Shown: positions 11,240-23,972 of the stretch, one piece after another
Numbering within the stretch: the first letter of the stretch is position 1
Layout: the number at the start of each line of letters is the position of its first letter
Assembly (NCBI RefSeq): GCF_900747795.2
Contig: NC_041402.2
Span: 29,388,500 to 29,452,499, forward strand
Length of the DNA: 64,000 nucleotides
Direction: 5' to 3'
DNA from: Erpetoichthys calabaricus
Taxonomy: Eukaryota > Chordata > Cladistia > Polypteriformes > Polypteridae
Notes under the pieces: generated by a model
What the model was told of the DNA's origin: nothing
Seen by the model: the letters and a program-made list of their open reading frames with translations, nothing else
The model's database searches: none
Translations under genes and position numbers: made by a program

Positions 11240-12300
11240 GCCAAGTGGACCTCGTATATGTGGCACCCAAAAGCCTGGAATATGAGGTCTCAGTGTTGAC
11301 AATTGAGTCTCTGGAGAGGAGGATCAGCAGCTACTTTCGCAGGTGACTGGCTCTGTCCCATAGTCTTAGCATCACGCTGTTGTAGGGCAGCAGTAGCATC
11401 TTGTGCTTTCCTTTCACTGGCCTGACAGAGGAGGTTCTGGTGTTGTGGTCAAGCGAGGCACTCCAGTACAGAGCCTCGAGAGATCCAAAAGAATTAATGA
11501 GGAATATGGCTACAGGTTGAACCAGTGTGGGCTACTTCTGGGCAAATTGAGAAAGCCCAGGAGAAGGAGAGACGCTGCCTGATCCAGGATGAGGTATGTG
11601 TATGTGTGCAGGAAGGAAAGCTAGCAGGATGGTGGGGCTGAGACCGCAGGGATCCTTGAGAAGATGGAAATCTGCAGAGCAGTGCAAGGTTACAAGGGAA
11701 AGCCACCTATGGGGAGATTACCACCGTATCCGCTTGCTGATCATGGCTGCATACAATGGTCAACTAAGTCTTTATTTTTGGGGAAAAACACCATCCTGTG
11801 ATCTTTGCTCTGGAAGTGGATCCCTCTAACAGGTTCTTACAGAAGGCCGCTACTGTTGGTGGCATGACCAGGTTCTCAAAGCCGTTCTTGAAATAGTAAC
11901 CTCTCTGTCATTACCACCAGCAAGCACCACCACGTTTTTGTCAAGTCCAGAGAAAAGATCACCAGCAAGCTTCCACAACTCAGCTGCAGACCAGCAGTAT
12001 TGGTTAAAACAAGCCGCTAAGGTCTCCTTAACACATTCACATAACAACAATCCATCCAGACATGGTCATGTTCTCAAACTCAACCAAAGACGGTGATCAT
12101 GTTAGAATTCCCCGTACCCTGGGAAGAGTGCATGGAGGAGGCATACTGTATGTGAGAAAACTCACCAAGTACCAGGAGCTGATAGAGCAATGTGTGAGCC
12201 TGGGCTGTGAACCAACAGAGATGGGCTGTCAGGGCTTCATAGGCCAGTCGCTCTGTAAAGTGTATAACCCAGTTTGTAAAGGAGAAGGCATTTAGGGTAA
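11240..12300 (+). mobile_element. 3' part of a LINE with a restriction-like endonuclease
   Basis: Broken frames follow the order of the C-terminal half of R2/NeSL-group LINEs of fish: ESLERRISSYFRRW near 11300; LTEGRYCWWHDQVLKAV near 11830 (family LTEGRYRWRHDQVLK); VIMLEFPVPWEECMEEAY near 12090 (family LLELTVPWEERMEEAYERK, restriction-like endonuclease part); and KYQELIEQCVSLGC...EMGCQGFIGQSLCK at 12155-12260. Several frameshifts and stops separate these pieces. The reverse transcriptase core is gone. NeSL/Utopia versus another RLE clade cannot be decided here. Confidence 0.6.
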
Positions 12301-13008
12301 TCACTCATATCCACTCCACACACCTCCTCACACTCTGGAAAACATCTTCTACTCTGAAGTCTAAATGAATCACTTAGCCTTTCACTCTACCAACCCTGTA
12401 CAAAAAGCCAATATTGCCTGCATGGACCCTGTGATAGACGGCACACGTGCGCTGATGTCCCACTCACAATGGGTTCTGATCTCTTACTTAACTGGGACTT
12501 TCCTTGCTCTTGCCAGAAGGTCGACAAAAGATGTACATTGGCATACAAGCAGGAATGGATCAAAGACTCTCACACAGCTGGGAGGCCAATATAAAGATGA
12601 GACCGGGGAGATAACCTGTTTGGACTGTGATACTCCCCCAACGTGATAGATGGCAGCATTCCTGGGTTGGGATATCCGCAGTGCATGCTGGGAGCTGTAG
12701 TCCCTTGGGGCAGCCCTGCAAGCTTCCATGAGTGCCACTACTTTGTCGGACTTCTGCCTACAGCCAACATCCTAGCACTGGAAAGACTCCTGGGGGGTAT
12801 TTTTCGTACGTGGATTACTCGTTTAGCTGGATGTAATTGTTGATGATTTGGCCTGATCCTGGATCTGTCGGTTGTTCGAAACTCTTGCTGGATGTGTTGT
12901 CATAGCAACACATCCTAATCCTCAAACCTGCTCGGAGCAGGTCTGTTCGATATAAACAAGGATTAGCTCACACACTTAATCAGTGTCCGTACATGGAATT
13001 CATTCAGT

Positions 13009-13460
13009 CATGGCTTCGCCGTTCATGAATGAGCAACCAATTAATATCTGTGCACAAATTATAAGAAGAGAATTTCATATAGAGAGGGGTTTGCGTGATC
13101 GGCAAGATCCTTCATTGCTCCCAGAGGAAATTCTTTTCGAAAGATACCTCTTTAGCCGAGGGGGAATATTGTACCTCAAAGATTTACTACCAGCTTATAT
13201 TTGAAGTCAAACTCGGCGAAATCGGGCTCTCACAACCACACAGACAGTAGGCATTGCTTTGAGGTTTTTTGGCACTTTTTTTATATACTGTAGGCGATGC
13301 AGAAAATCTATCTAAAAGTGCAGTTTGCCAGGCAATTCGTAAAGTCTGTTTGGCTCTGAAATATTTCCTTCGGGTTTTCATAGTATTTCCTGGACACCTG
13401 CATGTGCAGACAATAAAAGAGGTGTTTCATGCCATTGCAGGTAGGCAACACACAGGCTAA
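13009..13460 (+). pseudogene. HARBI1-like transposase relic of the Harbinger element
   Basis: A 65-codon stretch from the ATG at 13009 (MASPFMNEQP...) has the HARBI1/PIF N-terminal pattern L-L-P-E-E-I-L-F-E-R-Y-L-F-S. It stops just after the YLKDLLPAYI block. The next frame (13269-13460) carries the helix-turn-helix-like segment with NLSKSAVCQAIRKVCLAL. The nuclease region is not recognisable as an open frame, so no functional transposase is made. Related copies elsewhere in the genome would be its source of mobility. Confidence 0.6.
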
Positions 13461-13646
13461 AACACCCACAATTCCATGAAGAATCTCAATCAGCCTAACA
13501 TTCTCATTACCAGGATTTCCAAATGTGATTGGGGCACATGGGACTGATCAGAGTGGAGTTTGATCAAACATTATTTGGAAAATGTACCTCTCCTCCCGAT
13601 GAATAATCAGACACAGTGACTTCATCAAATATTTGACCTTCATCAA

Positions 13647-13668
13647 TATCTATCTATCTATCTATCTA
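13647..13668. repeat. (TATC)n microsatellite
   Basis: Five to six TATC units inside the Harbinger element. Confidence 0.95.
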
Positions 13669-14773
13669 GTAGGTCAGACACAAGTTTTAGGGATATGACA
13701 TTCCCCGCAACTGACCCAACAAAAAAAAGAGGGCTATATGGAACCTACCTATGGCACACATGGAGGACAAATATATGCAATGACCATCCTTTACCTGAAA
13801 TGAAGTGGCCACTGCATCCTGCCACTGGTTCTGAGGAGGAGCTTCCCCCTGGAATGCCCTCAGAAACAGGGCGATGGGCATTTTGCTGGAGAGCCAACTC
13901 TTCTGCAGGGGTTAGGCGTGGACCTCTCCACCTGTTTTTGGTTGTCTGCCTTCTTATTAGCTTTAAAATTAATGTTTTTTATATTATATATGATTCTTTA
14001 TGTCAACAATTCTTTAAATAGTTATATACCAATATTTACCAGTTTGAAGTATATTCTTGCACTTCACTTTAACCTGTTCCCGTGTTCTCCTTGTGCTCAC
14101 ATTTGATCTGGAATTATGACATATTAAATAATAATTAATCTGATACATAGGAAATGAAACACTGCTTTCAGTAAGTACAATGCACACGCGTTTAATTTGT
14201 CGGCCACTTTTTGCCAGCCGTCTTTTCTGGTCTGGACTGCTTTTCCAGTGTTACCCCTTGTGCATATTAAATCTTGAAATTCTTCATGTCCTTCAAATGA
14301 AAGGTCCTGCTCCGCTTGTGTGAAAAAAATGCGCCCGTTCTTTCGTCATTTTGTTACAGCCTATCAAAGACTTGCTGATCATGTTTTCTAGACTCAATAT
14401 ATATGGGCTTTTCAATCAGCGCGGGCGCACGCATTCATCTCGGATGATTAGATCCAGCTAAACTAATCTAATACACGGCTGTGTTTGAAAAACCAACTTA
14501 TCCTGGATGAGTTTCACCGGCATTAACTCATCCAAGATGAGGCATCTGATCTCTGATGATTTAAGCGACGTACGAAAAATACCCCCTTGGTGTTAGATAG
14601 AAGGAAGCCAATCCTCCAATCATCCTCACACTGAAGCTGGAGTTGGGTGGCAGAGGAAGAAGCTTGCTTGGGAAGAGTGGAGGAAAAGAGAAGGAGATGG
14701 GAAGTGTGTTTGTTCTTCTACTTATTACAAAGTAGCCTTTGTCAAGATAATTAAATAGTAATAAACCTATACT

Positions 14774-15122
14774 GGGCGGCACGGTGGCGCAGTGGGTAGT
14801 GCTGCTGCCTCACAGTTAGGAGACATGGGTTCGCTTCCCGGGTCCTCCCTGAGTAGAGTTTGCATGTTCTCCCCGTGTCTGCGTGGGTTTCCTCTGGGTA
14901 CTCCAGTTTCCTCCCACAGTCCAAAGACATGCAGGTTAGGTGGATTGCCAATTCTAAATTGGCCCTAGTGTGTGCTTGGTGTGTGGGTGTGTTTGTGTGT
15001 GTCCTGCAGTGGGTTGGCACCCTGCCCGGGACTGGTTCCTGTCTTGTGCCCTGTGTTGGCTGGGATTGGCTCCAGCAGACCCCTGTGACCCTGTGTTCGG
15101 ATTCAGCGGGTTGGAAGATGAA
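14774..15122 (+). mobile_element. tRNA-derived SINE (DANA/V-SINE-like), full length
   Basis: Same family as 7620-7977: head GGGCGGCACGGTGGCGCAGT with A box, GGTTCGCTTCC B box, and the shared body to GGTTGGAAGATGAATGGATG. No clear target duplication is visible. It lies in the LTR-like sequence 12626-15170, just after its AATAAA. Confidence 0.85.
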
Positions 15123-15179
15123 TGGATGTTGTGTCTAGGATTTGGGGATGCTGCGATGGCCCCATAATCTTATTTCTTT

Positions 15180-15516
15180 AAGTCACTGTCCCAAGCTTGT
15201 TGTGAGTATAAGGATATGCACTGACAGAAGAATCTCGAGCTTCCTCTAAGGTCTTAGTGTTTTTTTTATACCAAAACCACCCAATAGAACATCCATAAAA
15301 CTGCTGAGGCATTTACACAGATACACATGTGGTCATTTTGTGTTGATTATATGACATATGTGCATCGCCTTCCATAGATGTATTTACGGAGTAATGATCT
15401 GTCTAAAGAATCTGACAGAATTTTTATCTTGGTCCCTTGGTTTTGCTGGAAATGTTTATTTTGTAATTTTGCTAATCAATCCATACAGTACACGAGTATA
15501 ATTATTAGAACAATAT
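15180..15516. other. Non-coding stretch, nothing recognised
   Basis: AT-rich, no repeat family or coding signature seen. Confidence 0.5.
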
Positions 15517-16399
15517 CCCAGCAAACAAACCTACACTGGGCCAGTGTAGACCCCGTGTAGACAAACATATTGGCCCCGTGTGGGCAGATAATAATGGCTG
15601 GGTTGGGGTTTGCACATTGGGGCAAACATGGAGGGAGTCCACATGTAGTCATGAATCTGAAAACAGTCCATACCTTCATAGTTCATCTATTCATGTTTGA
15701 TCCCCGGAAATCCAGAGTAGGGTTGCTGGGCATCTGGAACCTATCCCAGCAAGCAATGGGCACAGCCAACAACAGGGCATTCACAGGGTGAACGCACTCA
15801 CACACAGCGTAGGGCCGATTTAGCACCACCAGGTCACCTAACTGGCTTGATTTTGGACTGTGGGAGGAAACCAAAATGGACGCTGGGAAGACATACCAAC
15901 TCAACAAAGAAAGGACCTGGGACGTGACCCCGGCATCGCTACCACTGCAACATCCCTTACTGCTCCTTTCCCTGAAACTTATTTTAGTGTTTTGTACCAG
16001 TCTTGTTATTTCTTTTTTCTGCAGTGTTACAACCTTGACCATGAAAACGTTACCAATAATGTACCAAAAACTCTGCAATTTTAGCCAATATCAAAATGAT
16101 GCTTTTTGAAGTTTCTGCAGACAAAGTCTAAAAGCCATTGAAAATACTGCGTTGCCCACTTTGCGACAACATTCAAAAGTGTGACACTAATTGGCTAGTG
16201 ACAACATTGGCCAGCGTCACCAAACCGTCACTGGACTTGTACTGCAGTGATTAACCCATTTTGGGCCACTCAGGTAACTTTGCTAAGGGTCTCCTTGTAG
16301 TGGTATTACTGGGCCAGTGTGGTATTTAATTGGGCTTTCCCAAACCCACACTGTCCATGGTCAGCCTACAGGGGGGCCCTGGCGTCCATGTTTGCTGGG
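15517..16399. mobile_element. Inverted-repeat DNA element (CCCAGCAAAC ends), non-autonomous
   Basis: It begins CCCAGCAAAC and ends GTTTGCTGGG. Near the left end is the 19-base hairpin CTACACTGGGCCAGTGTAG at 15531-15549, and near the right end a related ctgggccagtgtgg phrase. Similar palindromic elements with this end are common in fish genomes, though I cannot assign the superfamily. A decayed minus-strand SINE occupies about 15705-15955. No protein is encoded. Confidence 0.5.
15705..15955 (-). mobile_element. Decayed DANA/V-SINE-like SINE
   Basis: On the minus strand it keeps diverged versions of the SINE phrases (ccaaaatcaagccagtt...ggtgctaaatcggccctac; gttggctgtgcccattgcttgctggg) with many changes. 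Ends are unclear. It lies within the inverted-repeat element 15517-16399. Confidence 0.5.
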
Positions 16400-19300
16400 T
16401 AATGTAGTGTTTTGGTGGTAGTGACTTCCCTCTTAATACTTTTAGTATTACACTCGGTTCCAAATTTGCATCCAAAATTTCTTTCCATCCAAAAAAAAGA
16501 ACTTGAAGTGAAAAGGGGTTGATCTTTAACTGCTTTAATTTTTACTTATTTGTTGAAAATAAAGTATCCCCTCCCGAGTAGTTCAATGTGGCACCGATGA
16601 CATCACAAACATACCACTAGAAATGATGCGTGTGGCACAGCAATGCAGCATCTCCAGAAATGGTTGTAATCATGTGACATTCAAAGCACAAAACCTACTG
16701 GTAACTTTTATTAAAGATAAATAATTGAAAAGGATGAGAAGCCGAGATACAGTACGAGCCATTCACAGCGACTGTCATTAACGCCCACTTGTGAGTGATC
16801 CGTGTCTGAAGCACCGTTTTGCCCCATCAGGCTCACTTTACCAATCCCTGTACTCCATACGCATGGCAGTAATGGATCTTAGAAAGCCGTAAAACTGAGA
16901 GGAGATTCATAACCTCCCATTCGAGCCGTCACTGAAGTTCACAGTCGCCCTCCGCCCTCACACACTTCTTTCCTATGGGTACGGAAGTGAACTTTGATTT
17001 CATTTTTAGTCTGACTTTCACTTTCTACGTCACCACCCACAGATTTCTGAAGTGCCATCACTGTCAACACAGAAGTGTTCTGGGGTTACACAGACGTGTT
17101 GTGACTCAACCTGAACAAAAACTACATGCGGCATGTCTGGTGCCCCAGGGAGATGGGCAATGACGTGAGCAGCACTGCTGAAGCGAAGCCTATAAACTCT
17201 TTCCAAGCAGACTGGGAGAATAAAGAAAATGCTGCAGCTACTCTGGGGCTAACTATGTGGGGGTTCAGGACCTTTGTGTCCACTTTCTAATTATGATGCT
17301 CTGGGTCTCACCTTCCACATTGTTTTCTCCGGCTATCAAGCACTCACCTCTCACTATGATCTTCACTCTAAGCTCAGTGAAGTAATGACTGGAAGGACCT
17401 TTTAGGCCTGCACTACGAATCATCACCCGGGTAAGAAATGCCCACCGGAACTCCCCCTGCAGACCTCAAATGTCCCAGCAGCTCCAAATCTCATTAGAAG
17501 GGTATGGCAGAGGGCCACGTGACACTCAGCCTGCATCTATGCAGAACATAATGAGACCCCCTGCTGCTATTAGGTCCTTGCATGGTTTTATTGTACCCTG
17601 GGACACCTAATTCTGGGAATTATTCCATTACTAGGAGCCCATAAATCCCCTAGAAACTGCATTTCTGCTACATTTGCAAAGCCACACACTTTGCACCCTG
17701 CTGGGGCACTTTACTGCCCGATACTCGGAAGTACATGCCAGTCATTGTATGCTACAGTGTCCAGGCAGCTGCAGTATTTCAAATCAAGATGTCCTGCATA
17801 CACTTCACTGTTTTCCATCATTACTACATGTCAGGGCAAAAGAAGACACAAGACATTTATTTAGGTTTTTATATTGTAAAAGATCCATCTGGAAATACTG
17901 ACCCAACTTCATATGGAACCCATCTAGAGTGAGCTCCATCCTAAGGTACTTCAAAGGTACAGTGCAAAGACTGAGGAGAGTGCTGGGCAGTAAATTAGCC
18001 CCCTGAAATCACACACCAAGTCAGCGGTGGGAGATGAAGCGGCAATCCTGTGAACCTCTCCAGCTGTTCACTGTCGGACATCGTTTTCCACACTGAATGC
18101 AATCCCACGTGACACGGCTCTTTTCATACTTTCAGATTCACATCGCGAGTCAGTGGTACGGATTTGATACAGAAGCCTTCACAAGTCCATGTGTGGTTCT
18201 TTAAAGAAGACAAACAGTTTTGTGAAACTACTCGACCTGAAGTTGCTGGCCTGAAATTAGCAGGTTCAATAATGAATAGAAAGGCGTATAACGGGTAGAA
18301 TATTAGTTTGGTGTACATGTTATTTATATAGTAAGCCCATATGTGAAATGGACCAAACTGGAAACTAAATCGTTATTGCAGCTGCCCGCTGACTTTGAGG
18401 AGGACTGTAGTTAAACTCTGAGGCTTCACTTTCGGCAGTACTCTAGTCCAAATGTGAAGACGTGCTGCTTGTACATTACATGGCTCATACATTTAATGCT
18501 CATATATAAATTTTAATCAAACCAACGATGCATCAGATGCTCCACCTCCATAAACAGTACATATCCAGTGCTCCTCATTTTCTGAATCTACTTAATCCAA
18601 ATTGCTATGAGAGCAAAGGAAGACCCAATGCTGGAAGGACTGCAAGTCCGTGGCTGGGCATAAACACGCATATTTAACTAATCTGGGGCTGATGAAGCTA
18701 ACATGTAGGAAAAGCAAAATACTGGAAGAAAAAGCCCACACAAATCGTTACAGCACAGAATATTCAAACCCATTGTCCTAGAACTGTAAGGCAGAAGCAC
18801 TAACCATTGTGGCCCCTTACCACCTCATGGGTGAGTAGCTGGTTATAAGAAAATCAATGATACAGATATGATATCTTTCATCTGTTTTATAAATCTGCTT
18901 CTTACAGAGTTCTGGAAACTACAATGGCAGCATCAGGTAGAAGCCTCTGGAAGGTATGCCATTCCATCAGAAGACAAACTCCCAATTGCACATTAATACC
19001 AAGCCAAATTAAAATTAAGCAAATGTACACATGTGGAAGGTCATTTCAGTAACCAAAGCTAACCTTGTTGGACACGGTGAGAATGTGCACTATACACAGA
19101 GACCTCGACACAAGTCAAATGAAGCCATTTCACAATAAGGTCTCTTACAGTCATAGGTGGATAAAAGGATTATAGCTGCTGTAGGATTATGTGTGGCACA
19201 AATGATCCATTAAAGAGGACGCTGTACAAACCATCTACTCGCTATTACATTGCAGATGGCAATAATTCTTCTAAAAACGAATTCATAAATATATAAATTG

Positions 19301-20431
19301 GTTGAAAAAACAGAAGACAATTACAGTGGTCTGAATCACCTTTCCACCCCCAACCTCCCTAAAAAGGTGTACTTTATGCATTTAGGTGTGCGGAGTCCAG
19401 TCCTGAAACTGGAACTTCTCTACACAAACTGTTTCCCTAAAATATTGCATTCAGTGAGAAATGCAGTTTTTATGTTTTTAAATAACTCGTTTGTTTTATG
19501 GCATAAGTATTTTCATGCTGAGAATACAAAGTATATTTTTAGTTGAAAAATGGCTATTCTTGTTGTTAGTCGAGTGAATCCAAAATCAAATATTTGCTAC
19601 ACATTTTGCCCTCAATTGATGTATACTGTATATATATTTTTTTCTACTCTTTTTCCTTTAAAATAGGCAGGAATTTATAAGGTTACAAAGAAGGTTTTTA
19701 TAGAAATATGCAAGGTCAAGTTGATCCATGCATTGTCTTGAGTAGGTAACATGTAAGTAAACAGCCACCTTTATTGAAGAAAAAAAAAACCATAATTTTC
19801 TTGGGAATACAAAGGTGGAAAACTACAAGGACCTCGTGGAGGAACTTCTCCGTTTGTACATAGCACTGGGGTGCAGCATGTCTTTGAAAATGATATGCTC
19901 TGATTTGGACCCCAAATGTTTGCACTGTCTAATGAACACGGAGAAAGGATCCACTAGGACTCGCTCAAATGGAGAGCCATTATAGTAGAACGTGGAGTGA
20001 ATCAATGTTAGCAGACAGCTGTTGGTCATTCCACTGTGAAATACCTCCAGAGGATTCTAAATACCAAGTGACTACCTATAAGTAAAAATGATATTTAAAA
20101 CAATTATATGTATAATTTTTTCAAGTCTTACGTTTTTAATCTAAAAAGTGTTTTTTTTTTGTTTTAATCCTTCATCTCTCAAAAACTGGATATGACTGAG
20201 CAATTATATTGCCACATTTGCATTCAACACCCCCCATTCTATAAAGAACACTTAAAATTGTTGACAGGAACAAAAAAAAACTTTCCTTTGCAAACTAATG
20301 TTAATCATTATTTTGTAACAAACGGCAAAGACTAAATACTGAAGCCCAGCATATACACAGCTTGCTTCCCCCACAACCCGTTTTTATTACACCTTGTAGT
20401 TTTTAGTTCCTGCAGTTTGGTTTAACAATCC
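16400..20431. other. Long non-coding stretch, no gene recognised
   Basis: No coding frame with family character, no clear inverted repeats. A fragment near 18750-18825 (gaactgtaaggcagaagcactaacc) reads like the decayed head of a minus-strand SINE. The remainder appears to be unique or very old repeat sequence, getting more AT-rich toward 19-21 kb. Confidence 0.5.
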
Positions 20432-20562
20432 GTCCATCCATCCATTTTCTAACCTGCTGAATCCGAACACAGGGTCACGGGGGTCTGCTGGAGCCAATCC
20501 CAGCCAACACAGGGCACAAGGCAGGGAACCAATCCCGGGCAGGGTGCCAGCCCACCGCAGGG
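20432..20562 (-). mobile_element. 5'-truncated DANA/V-SINE-like SINE
   Basis: The plus strand shows tccatccatccattttctaa and gggtcacgggggtctgctgg, the complement of the SINE tail and 3' half. Similarity stops at 20562, within the sequence that is mid-SINE in the full copies, so the tRNA-like head is missing. It is little diverged from 7620-7977. Confidence 0.85.
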
Positions 20563-23500
20563 TTTACCAGTCTCTCATCATAATTCACAAGTCCAAGTAG
20601 ACTCAAGCATGGACTGTAGGATACTGAGAATGTTGTTAGTTAACTTTGGTTAGCTAAGCACTGAATTTACTTTTTCCAAAGGACACTGGATGCATTGTTT
20701 ATTTATCTTTCTCACACCAACACTGCTTAACAGGATATTTATATTGTCTTGTTCTCTGTTTCCAACTGGACTGATTTTCTATTACTACCTTTTTTACTAA
20801 AATTAACCCGGAGTTCATGGATTTTTTCAGTTACAATCCATTTAAGTAAATGTTTACAGTAACTGTTCAAGGTTTTGTACATTACTTTTATAAATTTGCA
20901 ATTCATACCCAGTGCTTAAATCATTAGCGGAGTCCATTCGACAGAAACAAATTGAATTCAACCAAAAAAAGAGAACAGTTTTGCCACTTTCCCACTAGAA
21001 ACAAATGTTCTCTTTACAATGCGTCTTTTCAAAAGTTCCTGGAACCACCTGAGAAATTTCTTGGTCTTTCTCGGAAATTTCATACTGCTGTGCTAGTTCA
21101 TTTATTTAGCAGACACCTTTATCCCAATGCCTGTTAATACTGTATGTTTAATGTAACAGTTGTAAAACTAATCCTTTTTTCTGAATTCTTACTTGAAATG
21201 GAAAAACACATGGAACCACACTGATACCCTTGCTCAAGTTTTCTTAAACCAGGAAACCACTTGATTATCAGAACGCAGAATGCTGTTATCTAGCCTGTTG
21301 ATTTCAACACAGAATGGTTATCCTAAATTGCAGAGTTAAGTTTGTAATGTAGTTCTTTGTAACAGGGCAGAAAATAGTAATAACCAAATAATGATCATAA
21401 AAAAGGTTCTCTGCATAACAAAGTTCCAATAATGCTATATTGAATGTAATTCAGTTTAGAAAATGTGCTGCCTCACTACATGCAGAGTATGTTATTGTTC
21501 CACAACATTGCAGGGAAATAGCTATTGCCAAGTCATCACAATCACACACATATAACATACATATGTGTTTTTTTTATCCAATGCATTGAAAACAATAAAA
21601 CAAACATGTACATACAGAATATGTTTAGCTGCCATAAGTTCACAGTATACAGTAATTGTAATGAATGGAACATATACTTTGGTCCTGATACATGAAATGC
21701 CCAGAATGACAGAATCAGCAGTCCACTACACATCAAGTGATACGAGCAGCAACTTGGGTAATGTGCTGAAATGTTCAGGAGCTGCTTAACATCTGCACTG
21801 CAGTGAAGTCAACTGCTAAATCCTTATTCCATAATGTAAAGTGAAGTTCTTAAAATAGGCATATGTACACATGAGTTTCAATAACAGTTGGAGACAAATT
21901 CTAGGAAAATGCAGCAAAAACCTAATCAAAAATTGACTTAGGCACATAACCTAGCAAAGGTGCAGACAAACCTTGGGTGGCCAAAGTGGCTTCAGAATTT
22001 TATCCCAACCAATATTTCATTAATAGCCATTACATGTTGTTAATGAAAATGTCAGATTACAGGGCTTACTTCTATTCTTATGCTGCCACATCAAAAACTC
22101 TAATCTGGTCACACATTACTTTTCTAGGGACTGGGATGGATTAATATTTCTCAATTTCTTATTACTTCTCTTATATTTTTCAGAAAGATTTTAGTCAGAT
22201 AGCTACTTTATGATGAACAAAAACAGGTACAAATGACACTGAGGTAGCTGGTAACTCTTGGCTCTTTTGTTGTTTGCAGTTCATTGATAACTGACTACTT
22301 AACACTTTGTAAAATAGGCTTAAAGAAAAGATAAACACAAAACAGACTACTAGTAACAAAATGTGGCAAAAGAAATGAACATATTTCTGAAATGGTTAAC
22401 ATTGCTGCCACACAACTCCAGGAGGTTAGTTTTGATTTCTGACCTGATCTCTCTCTCTTCTCTGTTCAATTTACACATTTTTCATGTGTCCTTGTGGGGT
22501 TTCTCTGGTTCCTCTTAATTACCTCCAGTCCAGAGTTGGTTTCTCCCCCACATCCACAGCCACTAATATAGGCTGTCATTCCCCATGACGTTACAAGGGT
22601 TTGGCAAATTGATTTTCCTCAAAATTATTAACAATTATTTTCACATTGAAATCACACTAGGCCAATGCTCTGTATATAATCAGAATAAGCCACAAGGTTG
22701 AAATCAAATTTGGGTTACACATTTATGCATTGTAAATCACACTCACTTAAATGTTGTCAATTTAGAGAGGACACTTAAAGTATCATCTTATAAAGATGAC
22801 AGTAATGAGCAAACTCCACACAGTCAGAAATGAAACAAAAACCTGAAATTAGGCCCCTGGAGTTGTGAGGTTGCAGTGCTAGCCACTGCACCAATCCAAA
22901 AACTAAGAAGATCATAGAAATATAAATCCTGTACTATAAGTAATCATTGAGATTGTACACAGAGGGCTGAGGCAAAAAAGTTTATATACTGTATGCCTAG
23001 TAGTGACCTGAAAATAAGAAAATATAAACCAATAGTCAGCATGTCCCTCCATGATAAGGGCTGCCTACCTCAGGGCAATTAAGCAATGACCTCTTCTTTG
23101 TTTTGCAAAATGTAAATATTGACCTTGTTCGTTTGATCAATGTTAAGTAGTTATTTGCTATTTTCATAATGCTTAAAGAAATTTCAAAAACACAAAAGTG
23201 AGTAATGCAAGGATGAAGACTTAAGTAGACTTAAGTAAAAATGCATATTTCATCTATCTTTCATTTGTTTTGGTGAGATCTACAATTTTCAAAGCAATAG
23301 CCTTAACCAGAATAATAAATGGTCATTATATAATGGTGTAGAATCTGTCAGGTTTGGCTTAGAATCATCATCAGCAGAGTGAAGGGGTTTGTGGCTAAAG
23401 AAACTCCAGAACTGAGGAAAACACAGGCATCCTGTTCCAAATATGACATTTCAATTGTACAGTAACATTTGGCATTTCAGGTTAGTAAGTTGCAACACTA

Positions 23501-23972
23501 AGTAATTTGACTCATTATCTTTTGCAATTTTGGGACAGTTTCTCGAAAAAAAGCTTCTCTTTTCTTGACTGTTCTCATTCTGTACATGAAATGAAAAATT
23601 TCATGGAACTAACTAACTTTTAGAGTTATTTCCAAAAAAATGACATTTGGCTCATTATGAATTAACATTACTATTTTGTTGAGAATTAATTTGTATACAG
23701 CAGCCATACATGCTGCAGTCACTAGAACTAGGGCTCCCATTGACCATATCGAATAAAGAATATATCTGAAATTTTATTTAAGCAGTAATAATGGAAAAAT
23801 ATGTTAAATTGGGTTAACTGTTAATTGAAATGATACCACTTGATTGCAATAGTTACTGAGGAGCTTTTGTGTGCTACCCTGTATTTCCAACTTATTATAA
23901 GCAGTGCCATTTTGCACGTTGGTGGTGGAAGGAAAAGCTGGACCACTTTTAAAGTTTTAAACTGTGCTCCAT
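20563..23972. other. Non-coding sequence downstream of ZBTB26
   Basis: AT-rich, no open frame of note. It probably includes the 3' untranslated region of ZBTB26 at its right end. Decayed minus-strand SINE phrases (gcaaactccacacagtc; tgcagtgctagccactgcacc) are visible at 22808-22893. Nothing else is recognised. Confidence 0.5.
23773..23778 (-). terminator. Candidate polyadenylation signal for ZBTB26
   Basis: TTTATT on the plus strand gives AATAAA on the minus strand about 195 nt after the ZBTB26 stop codon. Such hexamers are frequent in AT-rich DNA, so this is only a candidate. Confidence 0.25.

Larger units (their letters stand above)
12792..14579 (+). mobile_element. Harbinger (PIF) DNA transposon with inverted ends
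   Basis: Left end GGGGGTATTTTTCGTACGT and right end ACGTACGAAAAATACCCCC are inverse copies. The flanks are CTG and TTG, close to the CWG 3-bp duplication used by one Harbinger group. Subterminal sequence (CTGGATGT near 12831; inverse phrases near 14500) is also partly palindromic. Inside, 13009-13204 encodes a HARBI1-like N-terminus (FERYLFSRGGILYLKDLLPAYI), and about 13205-13455 continues with broken TVGDAENLSKSAVCQAIRKV (a helix-turn-helix block). The DDE core after 13500 is decayed. A short (TATC)n run sits at 13647-13668. Confidence 0.75.
12626..15170 (+). mobile_element. Solo-LTR-like fossil split by a Harbinger element and a SINE
   Basis: The outer sequence (about 12626-12791, 14580-14773, 15123-15170) aligns by eye to the solo LTR at 8677-9185: gctgggagctgtagtccc...gcagccctgc near its start, an AATAAA near its end, and a gatttgggg end phrase. 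The ends are not exact and no clear target duplication was found. Its estimated size without insertions is about 0.4 kb. Confidence 0.45.
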
